A stretch of 64,000 nt of DNA from Rhizobium rhizogenes (GTDB lineage: Bacteria > Pseudomonadota > Alphaproteobacteria > Rhizobiales > Rhizobiaceae), in the NCBI RefSeq assembly GCF_002005205.3, contig NZ_CP019701.2:2404501-2468500 (forward strand), written 5' to 3'. Numbering within the stretch: position 1 is the first letter of the stretch; every line of letters starts with the position of its first letter. The position numbers and the translations under genes are program-made. The notes below the pieces were generated by a model. That model had not been told where the DNA came from and did no database searches. It saw only the letters and a program-made list of their open reading frames with translations. This document shows, piece after piece, positions 8,659 through 17,700 of this stretch.

Positions 8659-9360
8659 CTATCGTGGATCCGTCACCGGAAGATTTGCATTTTTTGGCTG
8701 CGGCCAGCCATAGGCATCGAACCGAAACAGCATTTCGGACCGGGCAAAGATAAAAGCGAAGGCCATGGCCGTCCACATGCCGAGTAGCAGCCCGGCGGCG
8801 ACATCACTTGGATAATGCGCGCCAACGATGACACGCGAAACGCCGATGACGAGGGCGAGCAAAAGAAACGCCCAGCGGAAGCGCGGCACCAGCATGGCCA
8901 GAACACCGAAAAACGCACCGGCAGCGGTCGAATGCCCCGAAGGGAAGCTTTCATAGAGATTGTCACCGGTAAACGGCGTAAGACTATACGCGCCCATTTC
9001 CAGAAAAAGCTCCGGCCGCGCCCGCCCGATCAGGAATTTCAGCGTATGGACGAGAATGCTCGCCGTGCCGATCGTCAGGAAGAAATAGGCAAGAAGCCGC
9101 CATGCGGTTCTCAAGCGCCCTGCATAGGTCTGAGCCTGCAAAACCCGTGCGCCGACATAGGCAAGAATGGCAAGGGCGCCCGTGGAATAGAGCATCCAGC
9201 TGAAGGTTCCGAAATCGGTGATGGCACGGTTGAAGGAGACAATCGTTCCGGGCAGGGCCTGCGCGCTTTCGGAAAGACGTGGATCGAGAGGAATAAAGAC
9301 CAGCACCAGCACAAGGCTTGCCGCAAAAATCCATCCGCTGGAAACCAGGAAACGTCGCAT
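8659..9360 (-). CDS. PAP2 superfamily membrane phosphatase
   Basis: The 233-residue membrane protein carries all three PAP2 signatures in order: KFLIGRARP (residues 108-116), PSGH (140-143) and SRVIVGAHYPSD (175-186) with the catalytic histidine. Five or six hydrophobic segments surround them, so the active site would face the periplasm. Such enzymes dephosphorylate phosphatidate, undecaprenyl diphosphate or lipid A; which one is not decided by sequence. It lies 32 bases after the monooxygenase start on the same strand, possibly the upstream gene of a two-gene transcript. Confidence 0.9.
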   Translation of the reverse strand: MRRFLVSSGWIFAASLVLVLVFIPLDPRLSESAQALPGTIVSFNRAITDFGTFSWMLYSTGALAILAYVGARVLQAQTYAGRLRTAWRLLAYFFLTIGTASILVHTLKFLIGRARPELFLEMGAYSLTPFTGDNLYESFPSGHSTAAGAFFGVLAMLVPRFRWAFLLLALVIGVSRVIVGAHYPSDVAAGLLLGMWTAMAFAFIFARSEMLFRFDAYGWPQPKNANLPVTDPR

Positions 9361-9548
9361 CTAAGTCCTCTCATCGTTTTCCTTGCATATGGCTTTGCCA
9401 TCCGCAAAAACAATAGCCCGGCGTTTGTCCTTGTTATGGCTGGTTTTCGCGAGTAGAGGCTAATGCATGTAGCCCGAAAAAGTGCAGCGGTTTCGGAAGA
9501 ACGGCATGCTCTAAAAGGTGCGAACCGCACGATACCGACGGACCGAAA

Positions 9549-10742
9549 ATGACGAATGCCAGTGAAATGCCACGCAAACTGACGATATTGGGTTCCACCG
9601 GTTCAATCGGCACCAGCACGCTTGATGTCGTGCATCAGCTGGGCGGCCGCGAGCAATTCCAGATCATGGCGCTAACCGGCGCGGGAAACATCGCACTTCT
9701 GGCAGAGCAGGCGCGTCAATTCGGCGCGCAGATGGTGGTGACCGCCGAAGATGACAAATATGAAGAATTGAAATCCGCCCTTGCCGGCACCGGCATAAAA
9801 GTCGCGGCCGGCAAATCCGGCCTTGAAGAAGCCGCTTCGATGGACGCCGGCTGGGTGATGGCAGCGATTGCCGGAACGCCCGGCCTTGCCCCGACGCTGA
9901 CAGCCGCCAGGCGCGGCGCGGATATCGCCCTTGCCAACAAGGAGTGTCTGGTCTCGGCGGGCGATGTTTTTCTGCGCACGGTCAAACAGGGCGGCGGCAG
10001 GCTGATCCCCGTCGACAGCGAACACAGCGCGATCTTCCAGTGCCTGACGGGCGATCACAAACAGGCGGTGGAGCGCATCGTTCTGACGGCCTCCGGCGGG
10101 CCATTCCGCACCTGGTCGCGCGACGAAATGGCCAATGTCACGGCCGATATTGCCCGCGCCCATCCCAACTGGTCGATGGGGCTGAAGGTCTCCATCGGCA
10201 GCGCCTCCATGTTCAACAAGGGGCTGGAAATGATCGAGGCGAAATACCTCTTCGATCTCCGGCCCGATCAGGTGGAGGTGATCGTCCATCCGCAATCGAT
10301 CGTGCACTCGATGGTCGGTTACAGCGACGGTTCCTATATCGCCCAGCTCGGCTCACCCGACATGCGCACCGCCATTTCCTATGCCCTCACCTATCCCCGG
10401 CGCGGCAGTCTCAACGTGGAACGGCTGGATTTCGCGAAACTGGCACGGCTCGATTTCGAGGCACCGGATGAGGCCCGCTTCCCCGCGCTGCGGCTCGCCC
10501 GCATGGCGCTGGAGCGTGGCGGTTTGCAGGGTGCCGCCCTGAACGCAGCGGAAGAAACCGCCTTTCACGCCTTCGTCGCGGGTGGTATCGGCTTCCTCGA
10601 CATGGCCGAAATCGTCGAAACGGTCATGGACCGCCTGCATGACGGCCGCTCCGCCACCACGATTGAAGATGTCTTCGCAGCGGATGAGGAAGCCCGACGC
10701 CACGCCCGTGAATTGATCTCCACCAAAGAAAAGGCCGCGTAA
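9549..10742 (+). CDS. dxr: 1-deoxy-D-xylulose 5-phosphate reductoisomerase
   Basis: The 397-residue enzyme converts DXP to 2-C-methyl-D-erythritol 4-phosphate with NADPH, the committed step of non-mevalonate isoprenoid synthesis. The NADPH motif ILGSTGSIG is at residues 12-20. Metal and substrate residues appear in ALANKECLVSAG and IPVDSEHSAIFQ, and the flexible loop in HPNWSMGLKVSIGSA. Length is normal. It stands alone, with hemA convergent; its TAA stop falls in the loop of the shared terminator hairpin. Confidence 0.97.
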   Translation: MTNASEMPRKLTILGSTGSIGTSTLDVVHQLGGREQFQIMALTGAGNIALLAEQARQFGAQMVVTAEDDKYEELKSALAGTGIKVAAGKSGLEEAASMDAGWVMAAIAGTPGLAPTLTAARRGADIALANKECLVSAGDVFLRTVKQGGGRLIPVDSEHSAIFQCLTGDHKQAVERIVLTASGGPFRTWSRDEMANVTADIARAHPNWSMGLKVSIGSASMFNKGLEMIEAKYLFDLRPDQVEVIVHPQSIVHSMVGYSDGSYIAQLGSPDMRTAISYALTYPRRGSLNVERLDFAKLARLDFEAPDEARFPALRLARMALERGGLQGAALNAAEETAFHAFVAGGIGFLDMAEIVETVMDRLHDGRSATTIEDVFAADEEARRHARELISTKEKAA

Positions 10743-10750
10743 ACGCGGCC
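10725..10750 (-). terminator. Intrinsic terminator of hemA, overlapping the dxr stop codon
   Basis: GGCCGCG (10733-10739) pairs with CGCGGCC (10744-10750) around a 4-base loop. Read on the minus strand the stem is followed at once by TTTTCTTT, a good intrinsic terminator for hemA. On the plus strand T-rich sequence starts only about 6 bases later, so it may also serve dxr weakly. The dxr TAA (10740-10742) forms most of the loop. Confidence 0.8.
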
Positions 10751-10777
10751 CGATCTGCTTTTATTTGAATTAAGGCC

Positions 10778-11995
10778 TTACGCCACCGCGCGCGCCAGTG
10801 CGCAATGCGACCAGAGCTGATGCAGCGCGCCGACCAGCTGCTCGATATCGGCATCGGTATGCAGCGGCGTCGGGGTAATGCGCAGGCGCTCTGTCTTGCG
10901 CGGCACGGTCGGGTAATTGATCGGCTGCACATAGACGCCGTGATTGTCGAGCAGGATATCCGAAATCCACTTGCACTTGGCGGCATCGCCCACCATGACA
11001 GGCACGATGTGGCTCGGATTATCCATATGCGGAATGCCGCGCGCGTCGAGAAGGCCGCGCAGCTTGCGCACCCGGTCCTGATGGCGGGCGCGCTCGAACG
11101 GGCTTGCTTTCAGATGCTGGATCGAGGCAATGGCACCGGCAGCAAGCGACGGCGGCAGGGCCGTGGTGAAGATGAAGCCGGAGGCGAAAGAGCGAATGAA
11201 GTCGCAGACCGCCGTAGAACCGGTAATATAGCCGCCCATGACGCCGAAGGCCTTGCCAAGCGTTCCCTCGATGATCGTCAGGCGATCCATCAGACCTTCG
11301 CGCTCGGCAATGCCGCCACCGCGCGGACCGTACATGCCGACGGCGTGAACCTCATCGAGATAGGTCATGGCGCCATAACGGTCGGCGAGATCGCAAATTT
11401 CCTTGATCGGCGCGATATCGCCATCCATCGAATAGACGGATTCAAAGGCGATGAGCTTCGGCGCGTTCGGATCGGCAGCCTTGAGCTTTGCCTCGAGATC
11501 TTCGAGATCGTTGTGTTTCCAGATCACCCGTTCGCAACGGCCATAACGAATGCCCTCGATCATCGATGCGTGGTTGAGCGCATCGGAGAAGATGATGAGG
11601 CCCGGAATTTTCTGGCCAAGCGTACCGAGGGTCGCCCAGTTGGACACATAACCCGAGGTGAAGATCAGCGCCGCTTCCTTGCCATGCAGGTCGGCGAGTT
11701 CCTGTTCAAGCAGGACGTGGTAGTGGTTGGTGCCAGAAATATTCCGGGTGCCTCCCGCACCCGCGCCACAGTGATCAATGGCGGCTTTCATGGCTTCGAT
11801 GACTTTCGGATTCTGGCCCATGCCGAGATAATCGTTGGAACACCAGACCGTGACGTCCCTGCGCTCGCCATTGGCGTTATAGCGTGTCGCGCGGGGAAAA
11901 TTACCCTGCTGGCGTTCGATATCCGCAAAAACGCGATAACGTCCCTCAGAATGCAGGCTTTGCAGTTCCGTCGTGAAAAATGCCTCGAAGTCCAT
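10778..11995 (-). CDS. hemA: 5-aminolevulinate synthase
   Basis: The 405-residue pyridoxal-phosphate enzyme condenses glycine and succinyl-CoA to 5-aminolevulinate, the alphaproteobacterial entry to haem. Visible are the glycine-rich [17 protein letters not shown] segment near residue 77, the cofactor aspartate in [12 protein letters not shown] near residue 212, and the Schiff-base lysine at residue 248 in EGTLGKAFG. The frame opens at 12049, but the ATG at 11995 follows GGAG by 6 bases and gives the usual rhizobial start MDFEAFF. A class II FNR-type promoter lies upstream at 12117-12158. Succinyl-CoA comes from the suc enzymes encoded elsewhere in this window. Confidence 0.97.
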   Translation of the reverse strand: MDFEAFFTTELQSLHSEGRYRVFADIERQQGNFPRATRYNANGERRDVTVWCSNDYLGMGQNPKVIEAMKAAIDHCGAGAGGTRNISGTNHYHVLLEQELADLHGKEAALIFTSGYVSNWATLGTLGQKIPGLIIFSDALNHASMIEGIRYGRCERVIWKHNDLEDLEAKLKAADPNAPKLIAFESVYSMDGDIAPIKEICDLADRYGAMTYLDEVHAVGMYGPRGGGIAEREGLMDRLTIIEGTLGKAFGVMGGYITGSTAVCDFIRSFASGFIFTTALPPSLAAGAIASIQHLKASPFERARHQDRVRKLRGLLDARGIPHMDNPSHIVPVMVGDAAKCKWISDILLDNHGVYVQPINYPTVPRKTERLRITPTPLHTDADIEQLVGALHQLWSHCALARAVA

Positions 11996-12116
11996 GCCAT
12001 GCTCCAGAATTGACCAGACCGTTTTCCGCTCCGACACCCGGACCGTCAACCCTTTCGGGCCACTTTAACCGCGTCTGCGTCAATTCGCCGTTGTTTTGAA
12101 CCATTCCAATAAACCG

Positions 12117-12158
12117 TTTATAGCCGCCGATGAAAAGTACAAAATTGATTCACATCAA
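12117..12158 (-). promoter_or_regulatory. FNR/FixK-dependent promoter of hemA
   Basis: TTGATTCACATCAA (12145-12158) matches the FNR/FixK box TTGAT-N4-ATCAA perfectly. Reading towards hemA, a TATAAA -10 hexamer (12122-12117) follows after 22 bases. This puts the box centre at -41.5 from a start near 12110, the exact class II activator position. The 5' leader would be about 115 bases. Oxygen-limited activation of hemA by FnrN/FixK-type regulators is known in related bacteria. Confidence 0.8.
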
Positions 12159-12173
12159 AAAACCACGAATTTT

Positions 12174-12198
12174 GGAACCTTTTTCGCCTAGTCCCGTT
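12174..12198 (+). promoter_or_regulatory. EcfG-type general stress promoter
   Basis: GGAAC (12174-12178), 16 bases, then CGTT (12195-12198) fits the alphaproteobacterial general stress sigma factor EcfG consensus (GGAAC-N16/17-CGTT). It points right, towards the glycine-zipper lipoprotein gene at 12367. Transcription would begin near 12205, giving a leader of about 160 bases. Confidence 0.65.
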
Positions 12199-12241
12199 GT
12201 CTGGCACGCAATCGATTTACGCGCGGAGGAATCCCCGAAAC

Positions 12242-12274
12242 ATGAGGCTTCCCTTAACGGCATCGAATTGTTAG
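12242..12274 (+). other. Possible short leader ORF
   Basis: A 10-codon frame (MRLPLTASNC, stop TAG) lies in the leader between the EcfG-type promoter and the lipoprotein gene. GGAGGA precedes its ATG by 11 bases, somewhat far. It could be a leader peptide or chance. No function is proposed. Confidence 0.25.
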
Positions 12275-12366
12275 TTATCTGTGGCGGTCGGAGGTAGCAG
12301 TCGCCGCAGATAAATATGGGACGCCTACCGAGCCGAAGAGCTCATTGTAACGTTGGAGAGAGTTTC

Positions 12367-12618
12367 ATGAAGAAGGCAATCATATTTGCGCTGGTCGGCC
12401 TGTCGCTCGCAAGCTGCACGCAGACCGAAAAGGGTGCTTCGATCGGTGCCGTTTCCGGTGCGGTCCTCGGCGGCGCTATCACGGGTAACGTTCGTGGCGC
12501 GGCTGTTGGTGCGGCAATCGGCGGTGTAGGCGGCGCTCTGATCGGCAACGCTTCCGAGCCGGGCTATTGCTATTATCGCGACCAGTACGGTCAGCGTTAC
12601 ACGGCACGTTGCCGCTAA
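12367..12618 (+). CDS. Small glycine-zipper lipoprotein
   Basis: The 83-residue protein starts with a lipoprotein signal ending in the lipobox LASC (Cys at residue 17). A glycine-zipper segment follows (residues ~24-62, GAVLGGAITGNVRGAAVGAA), as in the 17-kDa antigen/YMGG family of membrane-associated lipoproteins. The C-terminus is tyrosine- and arginine-rich with two cysteines. GGAGAG lies 7 bases before the ATG. Its likely promoter is the EcfG-type element at 12174, suggesting a stress-induced envelope protein; it ends in a strong terminator. The molecular role is unknown. Confidence 0.85.
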   Translation: MKKAIIFALVGLSLASCTQTEKGASIGAVSGAVLGGAITGNVRGAAVGAAIGGVGGALIGNASEPGYCYYRDQYGQRYTARCR

Positions 12619-12644
12619 TCGCTGCGCGAAATACCGTTGCACAG

Positions 12645-12669
12645 AAGCCCCGGTCATCCGGGGCTTTTT
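12645..12669 (+). terminator. Intrinsic terminator after the glycine-zipper lipoprotein gene
   Basis: AAGCCCCGG and CCGGGGCTT form a 9-base stem around the loop TCAT, followed by TTTT. It stands 26 bases after the stop codon and is a standard Rho-independent terminator. Confidence 0.9.
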
Positions 12670-12793
12670 GCGTTTAGGGCGGCAAAACGCCAGTCGAAGG
12701 GTCCTCAAAGCCGTTTATTTATGATTAAATTGCAATGTTAACGGACAGGAAACGGGTTAGAGCGACAATAAATGCTCAACCATAAAGCAGCAT

Positions 12794-14719
12794 ATGCGAA
12801 GAACACGAACTAACCCGAAGACAGGTATTGCGTATCGGAAGGCTGGCACCGCACTTGCGGTTGCTTTCACGTTCGCCCTGTATCCGGCGTTTACCCGTGA
12901 CGCCTTTGCCTTCAAACTGTTCGGTATGCGCCTCTGGGGTTCGGAAGAACCGGAGGTGGAGGTTATCAACCCCGTCAAATACGCCGTCACGCTCGATGCG
13001 GGTGAAGCCGACAAGGCGCTGAAAGGCAGCCTCGAAAACAGCTCGCTTCTTCTCGCCGACAAGGACAAGCCCGCCTCCGGCGACCTTGGCCTCCTCATAA
13101 AGGCCAGGGACGACCGCGACAGGCTGATCGCGGCGCTTTATGAAAACGCCCGGTATGGCGGTATCGTCAAGGTCACCGTCGCCGGCAGGGACGTGGATGC
13201 TCTGCCGCCCAATCCGGTCTTCGATCACAGCGCACCCGTACCGGTCGTCATAACGGTAACGCCAGGTCCGAAATTCACGCTCGGCAGCGTCCGCCTTGAA
13301 GGCGATGTGACGGGCCGCAACCTTGAAGAATACGGCCTCGTCACCGGCGGCGATGCCGGGTCTCTGGCGATCATCCGCGCCGGCAACAAGCTGATCGACG
13401 ACCTGAAGGCGGAAGGCCGGCCACTCGCAAAGCTGACGAAGCGCGAAGCGATCGCAAATCACGCGACGAATACGGTCGACATCACAATGGCGGCCGAAGG
13501 TGGGCCTGTTGCGCCGCTGGGCGAGGTCACCGTCACTGGCGAAAAAACCGTCGATGGCGACTTCATCCGCCGTTATTCGCGCCTCAATGGCGGCGAACCT
13601 TATTCGCCGGAAAAACTGCGCAAGGCCGCGGACCGGCTACGCCAGCTGGGCGTCTTCTCCAGCCTGACAATCAAGGAAGCGGGGACGCTGGCGCGTGACG
13701 GCTCCATTCCGCTGACCATCGAAGTATCCGAAGGCAAGCATCGCTATTTCGGCGTCGGCGCCCAATATTCCACCACCGAAGGCATCGGCCTCCAGGGTTA
13801 CTGGGGTCACCGGAACCTGTTTGGAAAGGCGGAATCGCTGCGTATCGAAGGATCGGTCTCACGCATCGCCGAAGCGTCAAGCGTGGAAGGCATGGACTAT
13901 TCGGCCGGCATCACCTTCACCAAGCCCGGCATGTTCAATCCGCGCACCACATTCAAGACGAGCCTGATCGCCAAGACCGAACACCCCGATACCTATGAAG
14001 CCAAGACGCTGACGGGCACGGCCGGTTTCGCCTATGAACTGAACGACACCGACACCGCCGCAGCCGGCCTCGAGGTACAATGGGCCGACACCGAAGACGC
14101 CTTCGGCAAGAACGAATACCTGACCACCTCGATACCGCTGGAATTTGTTCGCGACACACGTGACGACAAGCTCAACCCCACCGAAGGTTTTCGCGCGTCG
14201 GTGGCTGCCAAGCCGAGCTATGAGGCACTGAACGGCACGTTCTTTTCTTCTTTCGAGGGCTCGATTACCGGCTACAAGGGACTTGGTGCCGAAGACCGGC
14301 TGATCATGGCCGGAAAGCTCTCCGGCGGTGTACTGGTCGGCGGCGGCGACCTGCAGGACATACCCACCACCCGGCGCTTTTATGCTGGCGGCGGCGGATC
14401 GGTGCGCGGCTACAGCTATCAGGAAATATCGCCCTATAATGCAGCAGGCGATGCGACCGGCGGCCGCTCCTATGTCGTGGGTTCCATCGAAGCGCGCATC
14501 AAGGTCACCGATACGATCGGCATCGTGCCTTTCATCGATGCTGGTGTGGTTTCGGAGGATGTAACCCCTGATTTTTCCGATATCCGGGCGGGTGCCGGTA
14601 TCGGCCTGCGTTACGCGACGCCCTTCGGGCCTCTGCGTCTCGATGTCGCCACGCCGCTTAAAAAATATGATGGCGGTAACAGTTTCGGCATTTATGCTGG
14701 CATCGGCCAGTCTTTTTAA
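12794..14719 (+). CDS. tamA: TamA-like outer-membrane protein (BamA/Omp85 superfamily)
   Basis: The 641-residue protein has an N-terminal signal sequence (cleavage near residue 39), two or three POTRA-like repeats (for example TLGSVRLEGDVTG near residue 160 and PLGEVTVTGEKTVDG near residue 238), and a C-terminal beta-barrel from about residue 315. It ends in phenylalanine, the usual barrel-assembly signal, and has the Omp85 signature around VRGYSYQEISPYNA. TamA works with TamB in outer-membrane and autotransporter assembly and lipid traffic. The tamB gene follows after 45 bases. Confidence 0.92.
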   Translation: MRRTRTNPKTGIAYRKAGTALAVAFTFALYPAFTRDAFAFKLFGMRLWGSEEPEVEVINPVKYAVTLDAGEADKALKGSLENSSLLLADKDKPASGDLGLLIKARDDRDRLIAALYENARYGGIVKVTVAGRDVDALPPNPVFDHSAPVPVVITVTPGPKFTLGSVRLEGDVTGRNLEEYGLVTGGDAGSLAIIRAGNKLIDDLKAEGRPLAKLTKREAIANHATNTVDITMAAEGGPVAPLGEVTVTGEKTVDGDFIRRYSRLNGGEPYSPEKLRKAADRLRQLGVFSSLTIKEAGTLARDGSIPLTIEVSEGKHRYFGVGAQYSTTEGIGLQGYWGHRNLFGKAESLRIEGSVSRIAEASSVEGMDYSAGITFTKPGMFNPRTTFKTSLIAKTEHPDTYEAKTLTGTAGFAYELNDTDTAAAGLEVQWADTEDAFGKNEYLTTSIPLEFVRDTRDDKLNPTEGFRASVAAKPSYEALNGTFFSSFEGSITGYKGLGAEDRLIMAGKLSGGVLVGGGDLQDIPTTRRFYAGGGGSVRGYSYQEISPYNAAGDATGGRSYVVGSIEARIKVTDTIGIVPFIDAGVVSEDVTPDFSDIRAGAGIGLRYATPFGPLRLDVATPLKKYDGGNSFGIYAGIGQSF

Positions 14720-14764
14720 ACGCCGCCATCGAACACCCTTGCAACAGAGTGTAGATTACCTTTG

Positions 14765-17700
14765 ATGAAAACGTTGATTCGATTGCTGAAATGGCTGGGC
14801 TACGTTGCCTTGTGCGGCGTGGTGCTGGTGTTGCTTGCGGTTCTGTTCGTCGGTTTTACGCCGATGGGCGCAAGAATTGCCGCAAAGCAGATTTCATCGC
14901 TCGTATCGACGCCCGATCAGACGATCGAAATCTCTCCCCCCAGCGGTCTTCTGACCGGCCGCCTGCGGCTCGACAATGTCACCCTTTCGGATCGACAGGG
15001 ACCCTATGCCCGCGTGAACCAGATCGCCGTCGACTGGTCGCCACTCTCGCTTCTTGCGGGAACCTTTCATGCCGATCACGTGTCGGCCGGATCGATCGAT
15101 GTCGAGCGCAAGCCCCTTGCCGCCGAAGAGACGACGACCAAAAGCTCTGGCAGTTCCTCGCTACCGATTGAAATCGGTATCGACAATTTCAGCTTCCCCG
15201 ATATCAGCCTCGGGCAATCACTTCTCGGCACGCCTTTCGAACTGACGGCCGAAGGCAATCTCAAGGCCGCACGCGACGATATCCGGCTATCGCTCACGGC
15301 GCATCGGGTGAATGCGGCGGATGCCGCCGTCAATGCCGACATCGCCTTTCTGCCGAATGAAAATGTCCTGAAGCTGAAGGCGGAGATGAAGGAGCCCGAA
15401 GGCGGTCTCCTTGCCACGCTGCTTTCGCTTCCCGGCACACCCTCAGTGGCAATCGACGTGAACGGCGAAGGGCCGCTTTCCAACTGGACCGGCACGCTCC
15501 ACGGCAATGTCTCCGGCAACCAGGTGATCAATCTCACCGGCCGCCACATCCTTGGAGATGACGGCACGCGCCGTATCGAGGTTGCGGGCGGCGGCCAGCC
15601 AGACCTGCTTCTTCCGCCCGCCTTCCGCCAGCTTTTTGCCGGTGAGACGAAGCTCGACGCAAACGCCACGCTCTCGCCGCAGGGCCGCATCGAAATCGGC
15701 AGCAGCACGCTGGAAACGGGCACCTTGTTGCTCACCGCTTCCGGCACCATCGATCCGAACGGCCAAAACGATCTTGCCGCCAATCTCATCGGCACCGCCG
15801 GCCCCGTGGATTTCCGCTGGCCGCTGGAGAATGGCGAAGTCCAGGCTCTCATCAACGGTCTCGATCTGTCCCTGAAGGGTGGCGCAGGCGCCGCACATCT
15901 CAAGACCACGGCATCATTGCGCAGCCTTGCCCTGCCACAGGGCCGGCTTGACGACGTCAAGCTGACGGCCGAAAGCACCGATCTCAACATTGCCAGCCGC
16001 AGCGGCACCATCGCAACCGTCCTCTCGGTAGCGCAATCGTCCTTCGTCAGCCCGGATATCGACCGGCTGGTACGGGCACCTCTCACCATCAGGGCGCCGC
16101 TCAGCCTCACCTCTTCCGCCATCGGCTTTGACGGCACGACGCTGGAAAGCGCCAGTGTCGGCGGAACGCTGAATGGAAGTTTCAACCTCGCCGGCAATCG
16201 GCTGACATCCAGCGTGCAGCTCTTCGCGCTGCCGGCCACCCTGCCTCCGGCGCTGGCGGAAAAATTCGACACCACAATCGCCCTGCAAGGCGATATCGAC
16301 CTGACCGTCGGCGGGCGCATCAGTGTGCAGAACCTCAACGTCAAATCCGGCACGATAGAGGCGGCAGGCGATGTCAGCCTCGAAAACGAGGCGTTGAACG
16401 CCAGCCTGACGGGCAAATTCCCCGCTCTCGAAAAGCTGACACCGCAGGCCAAGGGCATTGCCGATTTTGCAATCGAAGCCAGTGGCGCAGTCTCCGCGCC
16501 GGATTTCAACGTCACCCTGAGTTCTGAAAGCGCGATCCTTGCCGGGCGGACCCTCGAAGCGCTGAAAGTCAGCGCCGCTGGCAAGGCTGATCCCAAGGCA
16601 CCGCAAGCAAAACTCACCGCCAGCGGCAGCCTCGACCGGCAGAAGATCGACGCCAACGCCAATGTGGTGCAGACCGAAAACGGTACGGCTATCCCCGAAC
16701 TGCATGTCGCAGTGGGTCGTAACCTGCTGAACGGGCAGTTGCAATTTTCGCAGCAATTCCTGCCGACAGGCAATCTCTCCTTCAATTTCCCGGACCTTGC
16801 GCTGCTGGCCGCGCTGGCCGCGCAGCAGGCGGACGGGGATATTGCCGGCGATATCGCCTTGAGCAACGCCAACGGTCGGATCGCCGCGACGATAAAGGCG
16901 AATGGCGGCAGCATCCGCCAGGGAACCACGGTTATCTCGAAGCTGGCCACCGATATTTCCATCGATGACCTGCAGGCGCTTGCCATCAACGGCAAGGTCA
17001 GTGCCGACAGCGTTAATGTCGGCGCAGCCTCGATTTCCGGCCTGAATGCCACTATCGGCCATTCCGGCACAACGACCGCATTCGACGTCAACGGCCGCTA
17101 CGACAATGCGCCCTTGGTGGTGAAGGGCAGCGCCGACACTGGCGGCGCGCCGATGACGGTGAGGCTCGACGCCTTTTCCGCCGCGCCCAAGGGCATTGCG
17201 GTGCGGCTCGAAAAACCAAGCACCATTGCCATCCAGAACGGCACCGCCCGTATCTCCGACCTGACCATCATCACCGGCGACGGGCGTATCGAGGTCAACG
17301 GCACCGCCGGATCGTCACTCGATATCAACGCCGATATCCGTTCGCTTCCCGCCAGTCTCGCAAACGCCTTCGCCGCCGGGCTGGATGCGGCGGGCAGCAT
17401 ATCCGGCACCGTCAGCGCCAAAGGTGCCGCATCGGATCCGGCAGTCGATTATAATCTGAACTGGACGAATGCAGAGGTGTCGCAGACCCGCGCCGCGGGA
17501 CTTGCCGCGCTCGGCATCAAGGCAAACGGCCGCTTTGCCGGCGGCACGCTGCAGATCGATACGAATGTGACTGGTCAGGGTGGCATGTCGCTTGCGGGCG
17601 GTGGCTCCCTTGGCATTGCCGGCAATCGCCCGCTTTCCATGGCCTTTACCGGCAGGCTGCCCTTCTCCGCCGTAGCCGCGCAGACTGCCGCCCAGGGCCT

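Noticed and set aside
15076..17091. 671-codon frame antisense to tamB
   Set aside because: It is a serine/alanine-rich shadow of the repetitive tamB sequence, without signal, domain or ribosome site.
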